NCBI GenBank assembly: GCA_011051925.1
Contig: DRKE01000451.1
Coordinates: 1-20,050, forward strand
DNA from: Deltaproteobacteria bacterium
GTDB lineage: Bacteria > Myxococcota_A > UBA9160 > UBA4427
Length of the DNA: 20,050 nucleotides
Reading direction: 5' to 3'
Each line of letters opens with the position of its first letter. Positions within the stretch are counted from its first letter, which is position 1. Positions 14,872 through 20,050 of the stretch are shown here, in pieces. The translations under genes and the position numbers were made by a program. The notes beneath the pieces were generated by a model. The model ran no database searches. It had not been told where the DNA came from and saw nothing but the letters and a program-made list of their open reading frames with translations.

Positions 14872-15354
14872 ATGCGACCCCATCAGATCTTCTCCGCCAT
14901 GAGTCCGGACAAGTGCGAGCGGGTCATGGGCAGGATCGCGGAGGAAGCACCCGAGGTCTTTCGCCAGACGGTCGCCTCCGCAGCCGCGGCCCTCAAGTTC
15001 CGCCCACAATACCTGATGAAGCAGCCGATGCCGAAGCGGGTCGCCTCGATCCGGCGTGCCCTTGCCCGGCCAGGCTCGGATCCCCTCGCCGAAGAGCTGC
15101 TGGCGATCTACTTCCTGAAATGCCGCCTCGACCTGCTGACCGAGTGGCTGGACCTGATGGAGCTCGATCACGAGGACGGGATGCTGACCGCGGACGAAAC
15201 GCCCTGTCCGGAAGCATCCGAGCTGGAGGAAAAGGTCGCCCGCTTCCGTCGTGGCAAGGACGAGGACTGTGATCTCCTGCTCCGGGTCTTTGCGGGCCAG
15301 ACCGCGATCAACTGGCCCGCCCTGGACGAGATCCTCGCCCGATCCGACGCCTGA
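14872..15354 (+). CDS. Conserved-looking hypothetical protein, 160 residues
   Basis: I do not recognise this family. The protein is soluble, mostly alpha-helical by composition, and acidic toward the C-terminus. Visible segments are a start MRPHQIFSAMSPDKCERVM, a helix with FRQTVASAAAALKFRPQYL (30-48), a central segment LAEELLAIYFLKCRLDLLTEWLDLM (72-96) and a C-terminal NWPALDEILAR. Three of its four Cys (15, 84, 112, 133) are widely spaced rather than in a metal motif. GGGAGGG ends a few nt before the ATG at 14872, and codon use matches the neighbours, which supports a real gene. It lies 85 bp after ctaA on the same strand and may share its transcript. No signal peptide or membrane helix is present. 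Confidence 0.72.
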   Translation: MRPHQIFSAMSPDKCERVMGRIAEEAPEVFRQTVASAAAALKFRPQYLMKQPMPKRVASIRRALARPGSDPLAEELLAIYFLKCRLDLLTEWLDLMELDHEDGMLTADETPCPEASELEEKVARFRRGKDEDCDLLLRVFAGQTAINWPALDEILARSDA

Positions 15355-15364
15355 TCCGACGGGA

Positions 15365-15388
15365 CCGACGCGCCGGGCAGGGCGTCGG
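15365..15388 (+). terminator. Possible stem-loop after the hypothetical gene
   Basis: CCGACGC (15365-15371) pairs with GCGTCGG (15382-15388) around a 10-nt loop, starting 11 nt after the stop codon. No U-tract follows. It is a weak candidate terminator that would separate the hypothetical gene from hsp20. Confidence 0.33.
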
Positions 15389-15467
15389 CGGAATTCCCGA
15401 TCGCCCGGTCGACACGTCCGTCCGATCCCGCCATCCCGATGCAGTCCGCGAAAAATCCCCCGACCCC

Positions 15468-15495
15468 CTGGACATTCCGGATCCCGCGCCCATCT
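15468..15495 (+). promoter_or_regulatory. Possible heat-shock (sigma32-like) promoter of hsp20
   Basis: CTGGACA (15468-15474) and CCCATCT (15489-15495), 14 bp apart, loosely match the sigma32 -35 (CTTGAAA) and -10 (CCCCAT-T) elements about 40 nt before the Hsp20 start. The match is weak; no CIRCE element is present. Confidence 0.22.
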
Positions 15496-15535
15496 CGATG
15501 GGGACACCGATCTGGAACGAAGGGAGGATTCGACA

Positions 15536-16099
15536 ATGGATTGGAAGAAGATCGCGCCCTGGAACTGGTTCAAGGATGAGGAGAAGGTGCCCGTGCGGAC
15601 GTCCCGAACGGCGGCATCCGGGGTGCCGGCTCGCGTCCAGCCGGGAAATGACCCCCTGGCGCTCTTCCGGAGCGACATCGAGCGGGTCTTCGAAGAGACC
15701 TTCAGCCGTGCGCTCGCGGGATTCCCGGCACTGGCTGGCTATTCGGACCTGATTCCCGCGGCCGCCCTGCAGCCGGCCGTCGACATCTCGGAGGGGGAGA
15801 AGGAGTACACGATCCGCGCGGAGCTGCCCGGTGTCGACCGGGACGACGTGTCGATCGAGGTCGAAGGGCAGACCCTCGTGATCCGGGCCGAGAAGAAACA
15901 GGAACAGACCGAGGAGAAGGAAGGCTACCACTGGGTCGAACGCGCCTACGGCGTGATGCAGCGCGTGCTTTCGCTGCCCGATGACGCGGACGCCGAGAAG
16001 ATCGAGGCGAGCTTCAAGAACGGCGTTCTCAAGCTCCAGATTCCGAAACACGCCGCACGTGCCTCGAACGCCCGCAGCATCGAGATCCAGGAGGGCTGA
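15536..16099 (+). CDS. hsp20: Small heat-shock protein, Hsp20/alpha-crystallin family
   Basis: This is a 187-residue ATP-independent holdase chaperone that keeps unfolding proteins soluble. It begins with the subgroup-typical motif MDWKKIAPWNWFK, followed by a variable N-terminal arm to about residue 75. The alpha-crystallin domain spans about 78-172, including PAVDISEGEKEYTIRAELPG, an IEVEGQTLVIRAEK strand, a YHWVERAYG dimerisation-loop region, and the family signature NGVLKLQIPK (162-171). The C-terminus has an I-x-I motif (SIEIQEG, I182/I184) for oligomer contacts. The ATG at 15536 has GGGAGGA upstream at good spacing. It probably forms its own transcription unit, with a possible weak heat-shock promoter upstream and a strong hairpin downstream shared with the convergent SDR gene. 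Confidence 0.96.
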   Translation: MDWKKIAPWNWFKDEEKVPVRTSRTAASGVPARVQPGNDPLALFRSDIERVFEETFSRALAGFPALAGYSDLIPAAALQPAVDISEGEKEYTIRAELPGVDRDDVSIEVEGQTLVIRAEKKQEQTEEKEGYHWVERAYGVMQRVLSLPDDADAEKIEASFKNGVLKLQIPKHAARASNARSIEIQEG

Positions 16100-16181
16100 G
16101 GATCCGGCGGGGCCGATGCCGGTCCGGGTGGCGCTCGAGCGGCCGAAAACGAACGAACGTCATCGAATGGGAATGAAGAAA

Positions 16182-16216
16182 AGCCCCGGACGATCTCCTT
16201 CGGGTCGTCCGGGGCT
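16182..16216 (-). terminator. Strong intrinsic terminator between convergent genes
   Basis: A perfect 12-bp stem (AGCCCCGGACGA, 16182-16193, with 16205-16216) closes an 11-nt loop. Read on the minus strand, the stem is followed by CTTTTCTTC-like U-rich sequence, so it terminates the 3-hydroxyacyl-CoA dehydrogenase gene 48 nt downstream of its stop. On the plus strand the hairpin follows hsp20 but lacks a U-tract; it may still work in both directions. Confidence 0.85.
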
Positions 16217-16264
16217 CTCGTCCAGCCAGGCCAACCGCAGCCTGGGTTCGCGTCCGGGAAGACG

Positions 16265-17170
16265 CTACCCCTTGAACGCTTCGAGCAGCGCCTTCATCTC
16301 GTCCGCGATCGAGTCCGGGATGACGTAGTTCGCGTCGGAATGGATCGCATCCCAGTTGGCCGCGATCTCCTCGACGCTCGCCTCGGCACCCACGCCCTTG
16401 ATCCAACCCTGTCCCATGCCGATGAAGATCCGCGCGAAGCGCCCGCCCCCGACCGAGTAGATCGAGTGGGTGACGTCGCAATCCTCCGAGCAGAGATAGA
16501 CCGTGAGCGGCGTGACACATTCGGGCTTCACGTGTTCGGCCATCGGACCGAGAAGGTCTTCCGTGAGCCGCGTGCGGGCAATCGGGGCGATCACGTTCGA
16601 CTTGATGTTGTTCTTCGCCCCCTCGACCGCCATCACGTTGGAGAGCCCGACGAGGCCCATCTTGGCCGCACCGTAATTCGTCTGGCCGAAGTTGCCGAAG
16701 ATGCCGGCCGCTGAAGCCGTGTGCACGAAGCGCCCGTAATTCCGCTCCTTCATCGAGCGGAAGGCGGGTTGGGAAACGAAGAAGGCCCCCTTCAGATGGA
16801 CATCGAGCACGATCTCCAGTTCCTCCGGCGTGAGCTTCACGAAGGACTTGTCGCGCAGGATTCCGGCGTTGTTCACGACGATGTCGACCTGACCGAAATT
16901 GTCGAGGGCCGTCTGGATGATGGCCTCTCCACCTTCGGGTGTCGCGACCGAGTCGTAGTTCGACACCGCCGTGCCGCCCGCCTCGGTAATCTCCTTCACG
17001 ACCTGATCGGCCATGCTCGTGCTCGCGCCCGATCCATCGGCCGCCCCACCGAGATCGTTCACGACGACCTTGGCGCCACGCCGCGCGAACTCCAACGCAT
17101 AGGTCCGGCCCAGGCCACCCCCGGCACCGGTAATCACTGCCACTCGATCATCGAAGCGAATCTCGCTCAT
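16265..17170 (-). CDS. MFE2-like (3R)-hydroxyacyl-CoA dehydrogenase (SDR)
   Basis: This is a 301-residue SDR of the group related to the dehydrogenase domain of peroxisomal multifunctional enzyme 2 (HSD17B4/Fox2). It likely oxidises a 3-hydroxyacyl-CoA with NAD. TGAGGGLG (14-21) and VVVNDLGG with D39 mark NAD binding; the VNDLGG plus extended insert GAADGSGAS (42-50) is characteristic of the MFE2 branch. NNAG is at 100-103, and the catalytic residues are S153, Y166 and K170 (YGAAK). After the SDR core it carries about 50 extra residues (from about 245, GRFARIFIGMGQGW onward), as in stand-alone bacterial homologues; the hydratase and SCP2 domains of eukaryotic MFE2 are absent. AAGGAG lies 8 nt before the ATG. 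It is a single-gene unit with a strong downstream terminator. A role in beta-oxidation of branched or steroid side chains is an inference. Confidence 0.93.
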   Translation of the reverse strand: MSEIRFDDRVAVITGAGGGLGRTYALEFARRGAKVVVNDLGGAADGSGASTSMADQVVKEITEAGGTAVSNYDSVATPEGGEAIIQTALDNFGQVDIVVNNAGILRDKSFVKLTPEELEIVLDVHLKGAFFVSQPAFRSMKERNYGRFVHTASAAGIFGNFGQTNYGAAKMGLVGLSNVMAVEGAKNNIKSNVIAPIARTRLTEDLLGPMAEHVKPECVTPLTVYLCSEDCDVTHSIYSVGGGRFARIFIGMGQGWIKGVGAEASVEEIAANWDAIHSDANYVIPDSIADEMKALLEAFKG

Positions 17171-17242
17171 CCTCTACACTCCTTCTCTTCATCTCTCAGT
17201 GTTCGATGTGAATCTTCCCGGGCGCCAGCCGGCCCGGCTCGG

Positions 17243-17258
17243 CCGTCGAAATCGACGG
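17243..17258. promoter_or_regulatory. Inverted repeat next to the DUF3047 start
   Basis: CCGTCGA (17243-17249) and TCGACGG (17252-17258) form a perfect 7-bp inverted repeat with a 2-bp centre. It ends inside the ribosome-binding site (GGAGAGG, 17257-17263) of the DUF3047 gene and lies in the 99-bp divergent gap to the SDR gene. It could be a regulator operator or an RNA hairpin touching the ribosome-binding site. Confidence 0.35.
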
Positions 17259-17269
17259 AGAGGACATCC

Positions 17270-18535
17270 ATGGTTCCGACCCCCGATCCCGAAACCGCCC
17301 GCCGTTCCGGATCCCCCGCTCCGGGAAACGAAGCCGCATCGGCTGAGCGGCCCGGCATGACCCGGCAAGGGCGGGTCACCGGTGTGGACGCCGCGCGCAC
17401 GCTCGTTGCAGAAACGCAAGAGGGCTCGACCCGGCGCAGCGGCCCGGAGAGCCACCGAAAGTCGGCGCGGACCATAGCAGCACCGGCCGCGGCCCGAGTC
17501 CCGCGACCCGGCGTCCGGACCCCACTGCCGCTGAGCCTCGATCTCCCCACGGGAGAAACCGGAACCTCCTGTTCACCCCAGCGTCGCGCTGCGGCCATCT
17601 CCCGTCCGCGCCGGGCCGATCCCGCGGCCTGTGTCGTCCGCCGGATCGGGCCCGGGCTCCTGCTGTTGATCGCGCTGGTCTGCCCGCCCGGACGGGCTGC
17701 GCAACCCGCCCATCCGGTCCCCGGCGAGGCGGATCCGCCTCTCGTGATTCCGCTTCCCGCCCCCGGCGACCCGGCCTGGCAGCCCCTCGAGTTCCGCAGC
17801 ATCGAGCGCGGCACCCTCTACGAACTCGAACGCGATCCCGACGGACGACCCGCATACCGTGCGATCAGCCGCTGTGGCGCTTCGGCGATGCTGCTGCCCC
17901 TGCCCGTGGATTTCGACCCGCTCCGTACACCCCGACTCGCCTGGCGTTGGCGGATCGAGCGGGGGCTTTCGATCGACGACGAGAAGGCGGGGGGGACCGA
18001 CGATTTCGCAGCCCGGGTCTACGTTCTCTACCGGTTCGATCCGGAGAGGGCCAGCGCCTGGCGTCGCCTCCAGCAGCGTATCGGACGCCGCCTGTTCGGG
18101 GCCGAGGCCCCGGGCCGGACCCTCAGCTATGTCTGGTCGAGCCGGTCCCCGGTCGGCGCGAGCTGGCCCAGCCCCCGCCAGCCGGAAGCCGCCCGGCTGG
18201 TCGTCCTGGAGACCGGCTCGGACCGGACGGCCGCTCGGGCCTGGCGCGAGGAGATCGTGGACCTCCAGGCGGACGCCGAGCGCTTCTTCTCCCCGTCACC
18301 ACGTCAGCCCGCCTATGCGCTGGGCCTGATGACGGACGCCGACGATGTCTGTCGGGAAGCCGTCGCCTGGTACTCGGATTTCCGCCTGCTCGGCCCCGGA
18401 TCGAAGCCATCGGGAGATGCGAGAGACGGCGGAGATGCCGGGCCTTCGGGGGGAGGTCGATCCCCGGATCCCCCCGGCTCAGCGGGCGAGGCCCGCCTGA
18501 AGCGAGACGCGGGTCGCGCCACCCACCCTCGGTAA
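17270..18535 (+). CDS. DUF3047 family exported or anchored protein with long N-terminal extension
   Basis: This is a 421-residue protein whose region at about 170-375 matches the DUF3047 family of unknown function. Family-type segments are IERGTLYELERD, LPVDFDPLRTPRLAWRWRIE, DDFAARVYVLYRF (244-256), LSYVWSSR and ALGLMTDADDV. A hydrophobic segment at about 129-138 (GLLLLIALVC), preceded by RRIG and followed by PPGRAAQ, looks like a signal peptide or membrane anchor. The first 120 residues are Arg/Pro/Ala-rich, without recognisable fold. The ATG at 17270 has a near-ideal ribosome-binding site (GGAGAGG, 6 nt spacing), and no usable start codon sits just before the hydrophobic segment, so the long form is kept, although the family normally starts at the signal sequence. 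The C-terminal 45 residues are Gly/Asp/Ser-rich. It precedes arsM by 99 bp on the same strand. Confidence 0.85.
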   Translation: MVPTPDPETARRSGSPAPGNEAASAERPGMTRQGRVTGVDAARTLVAETQEGSTRRSGPESHRKSARTIAAPAAARVPRPGVRTPLPLSLDLPTGETGTSCSPQRRAAAISRPRRADPAACVVRRIGPGLLLLIALVCPPGRAAQPAHPVPGEADPPLVIPLPAPGDPAWQPLEFRSIERGTLYELERDPDGRPAYRAISRCGASAMLLPLPVDFDPLRTPRLAWRWRIERGLSIDDEKAGGTDDFAARVYVLYRFDPERASAWRRLQQRIGRRLFGAEAPGRTLSYVWSSRSPVGASWPSPRQPEAARLVVLETGSDRTAARAWREEIVDLQADAERFFSPSPRQPAYALGLMTDADDVCREAVAWYSDFRLLGPGSKPSGDARDGGDAGPSGGGRSPDPPGSAGEARLKRDAGRATHPR

Positions 18536-18634
18536 CCCGGGTCGCACTCCTTGCGTATCTCCTCCCGATTCCGAACCCTTGGCCGGCAACCGCCGGGGAG
18601 CAACCATCCCGACGTTGGAGGATCCTCTACGACC

Positions 18635-19813
18635 ATGTCCAGGTACGAGCCCGACCCGACATCCGGGGAAACCGCCCCGTCACTCGATGCAGAAGAGGCG
18701 ACCCGCCGTCGATACAGCGCGGCCGCGCAGGCTCGCGAAGCTTCGCTCTGCTGTCCGATCGAATACGACCGATCGCTTCTCGAAGCGATCCCCGAGGAGG
18801 TCATCGAGCGCGACTACGGCTGTGGCGATCCGTCCCGCTATGTCCGGCCGGGCGAGACCGTGCTCGATCTCGGCAGCGGCGGGGGCAAGATCTGCTTCAT
18901 CGCCGCGCAGATCGTCGGTCCCGAAGGCCGCGTCATCGGCGTGGACATGAACGACGACATGCTCGAGCTGGCCCGCCGGTCCGCACCCGAGGTCGCCCGA
19001 AGGATCGGCCATGCGAACGTGGAATTCCGGCGTGGCCGGATCCAGGACCTCGCCCTCGATGCCGACCGGATCGAGGCCTGGCTGAACGACCATCCCGTGA
19101 AGAGCCTGCAGGACCTGACGCGGCTCGAAGAGGAAAAGGAACGACTCTGCCGCGAATCCCCCCTCATCGAGACGGCGTCGATCGACCTGATCGTGTCGAA
19201 TTGTGTCCTCAATCTCGTCCGCGAAGCGGAAAAGGACCAGTTGATCGAGGAGATGTTCCGGGTTCTCCGACCGGGCGGCCGGATCGCGGTCTCCGACATC
19301 GTGAGCGACGAGGTCGTCCCCGCCCATCTCAAGAACGACCCGGCGTTGTGGAGCGGATGCATCTCGGGCGCCTTCCAGGAGCTCGACTTCCTGAGGCGCC
19401 TCGAGAAGGCGGGCTTCTACGGGATCACGGTCGACAAGTGGGAGGCAGAGCCCTTTGCCGTCGTCGAAGGGATCGAATTCCGCTCCGTCACGATCACGGC
19501 GAAGAAGGGCAAGGAGGGTCCGTGTCTCGAAGCCGGTCAGGCCGTCCTCTACAAGGGTCCATGGAGGCGCGTCGAAGACGACGACGGACACGTCCTCGAG
19601 CGTGGCGTCCGCACCGCCGTCTGCGCGAAGACGTTCCGGATCCTCACGGGCGAGCCCTACGCGGACCAGACGATCGGAATCGAGCCCGTGACGCCCGTCC
19701 CCGAGAACGAACGCGGGGACTTCGATTGCAGCCGGACGGCCCCGCGTCATCCCCGGGAGACGAAGGGGGCCGACTACAAGCTCAACAAGCCGGCCTCGGA
19801 ATCCTGTTGTTAG
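18635..19813 (+). CDS. arsM: ArsM-type arsenite S-adenosylmethyltransferase (arsenosugar group)
   Basis: This is a 392-residue SAM-dependent methyltransferase that most likely methylates As(III). The SAM-binding motif I is VLDLGSGGGKIC (76-87), with IGVDMNDDML (101-110) as motif II. Family-specific segments are SLCCPIEYD (C39, C40), RDYGCGDPSRY (C63), SNCVLNLV (C190), LWSGCISGAFQE (C242), EGIEFRSVTITAKKGKEGPC (C297) and a C-terminal CC (391, 392). C63, C190 and C242 are the best candidates for the three As-binding thiols of ArsM enzymes, judging by their order and the 52-residue gap. The long C-terminal part (from about 290) distinguishes this group from shorter ArsM proteins. The start at 18635 is preferred over 18551; GGAGGA lies 12 nt upstream, somewhat far, inside a GAGGATCCTC palindrome. 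The downstream ArsS-like gene supports the arsenosugar assignment. Confidence 0.87.
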   Translation: MSRYEPDPTSGETAPSLDAEEATRRRYSAAAQAREASLCCPIEYDRSLLEAIPEEVIERDYGCGDPSRYVRPGETVLDLGSGGGKICFIAAQIVGPEGRVIGVDMNDDMLELARRSAPEVARRIGHANVEFRRGRIQDLALDADRIEAWLNDHPVKSLQDLTRLEEEKERLCRESPLIETASIDLIVSNCVLNLVREAEKDQLIEEMFRVLRPGGRIAVSDIVSDEVVPAHLKNDPALWSGCISGAFQELDFLRRLEKAGFYGITVDKWEAEPFAVVEGIEFRSVTITAKKGKEGPCLEAGQAVLYKGPWRRVEDDDGHVLERGVRTAVCAKTFRILTGEPYADQTIGIEPVTPVPENERGDFDCSRTAPRHPRETKGADYKLNKPASESCC

Positions 19814-20050
19814 TCGACGACCGGAATCGACGGCCCCCAACGAGGCGATCCCATGCGGGGCTGCCCGAGCGTGATGCGTTCGACGCACGTCTTTCGGAAG
19901 AAGGCCTTCCTCCGTTGCGGCGCGGTCGCGTCACGACGCTGCAACTGAACATCGGCCTCCGCTGCAACCTCGCCTGCCACCATTGCCACGTGGAATCGGG
20001 ACCGAAGCGGACGGAACGGATCGAGCGGCGGGGGATCGAGCGCATTCTCG
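19807..20050 (+). CDS. arsS: Radical-SAM enzyme ArsS, N-terminal part (runs off window)
   Basis: Only the first 80 or so residues are present. The frame reads TTLQLNIGLRCNLACHHCHV and then ESGPKRTERIE; CNLACHHC (codons 19963-19986) is the CxxxCxxC radical-SAM cluster motif, and the flanking LQLNIGLRCN and HCHVESGPKRTE match the ArsS arsenosugar-biosynthesis family. In characterised systems ArsS acts on dimethylarsenite made by ArsM and transfers an adenosyl group toward arsenosugars. No ATG or GTG occurs in frame: the likely start is TTG at 19807, overlapping the arsM stop (19811-19813) and implying coupling, with CTG at 19861 as an alternative just before the conserved sequence (LPERDAFDARL). 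The rest of the gene lies beyond base 20050. Confidence 0.85.
   Translation, partial: MLVDDRNRRPPTRRSHAGLPERDAFDARLSEEGLPPLRRGRVTTLQLNIGLRCNLACHHCHVESGPKRTERIERRGIERIL

Noticed and set aside
16721..17269. Upstream extension of the DUF3047 frame into the convergent SDR gene
   Set aside because: This part is antisense to the catalytic core of the SDR; the ATG at 17270 has a strong ribosome-binding site.
18680..19888. Minus-strand frame of 402 codons opposite arsM
   Set aside because: Antisense to a well-conserved methyltransferase; no ribosome-binding site or domain supports it.

Overview
The window is GC-rich and densely packed with genes. It carries 20 protein-coding genes that I can support; two of them run off the window edges (an amidase on the left, a radical-SAM enzyme on the right). 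I see no rRNA, tRNA, CRISPR array, insertion sequence or phage gene. Heme A synthase, which serves aa3-type oxidases, a soluble P450 and a signal-peptide-bearing bufferin precursor point to an aerobic Gram-negative bacterium. The mix of P450, SDR, ALDH, sulfotransferase, DUF3047 and arsenosugar-type genes fits delta-like lineages (Myxococcota, Binatota and relatives) or an environmental proteobacterium. No phylogenetic marker is present, so the placement is an inference.

Layout. (1) 1-3039, plus strand: the 3' part of an amidase-signature enzyme, then a secreted alpha/beta hydrolase. (2) 8979-3056, minus strand: a six-gene catabolic-looking operon in the order cytochrome P450, aldehyde dehydrogenase, SDR, SDR, 3-hydroxyisobutyrate-dehydrogenase-like enzyme and a membrane-anchored coiled-coil protein. 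It is read from a good sigma70-like promoter (TTGCAC, 17 bp, TAATCT). Divergent from it is a TetR regulator whose next gene is a PAPS-dependent sulfotransferase. (3) 12891-10770, minus strand: a compact bufferin operon with a Cys-rich secreted precursor (bufA), the MNIO/DUF692 maturase (bufB) and its DUF2063 partner (bufC). (4) 13177-16264: a small protein resembling a catalytically dead GGDEF domain, heme A synthase, an unrecognised 160-residue protein, an Hsp20 chaperone and a convergent terminator. (5) 17170-16265, minus strand: a peroxisomal-MFE2-like 3-hydroxyacyl-CoA dehydrogenase. (6) 17270-20050, plus strand: a DUF3047 protein, an ArsM-type arsenite methyltransferase of the arsenosugar group, and the start of the radical-SAM enzyme ArsS.

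How the parts work together. The P450 block looks like a stepwise oxidation route (hydroxylation, alcohol to carbonyl, carbonyl to acid, beta-hydroxyacid chemistry) controlled by a ligand-sensing TetR; the substrate cannot be read from the sequence. Two separate systems for coping with soft metals or metalloids lie 6 kb apart: a ribosomally made, thiol-modified metallophore pathway, and arsenic methylation followed by radical-SAM transfer toward arsenosugars. The bufferin operon is the best candidate for a recently recognised and still under-described system, because its precursor has a short core with four C-x-G motifs. Several starts are non-ATG (TTG for the sulfotransferase, for heme A synthase and probably for arsS).
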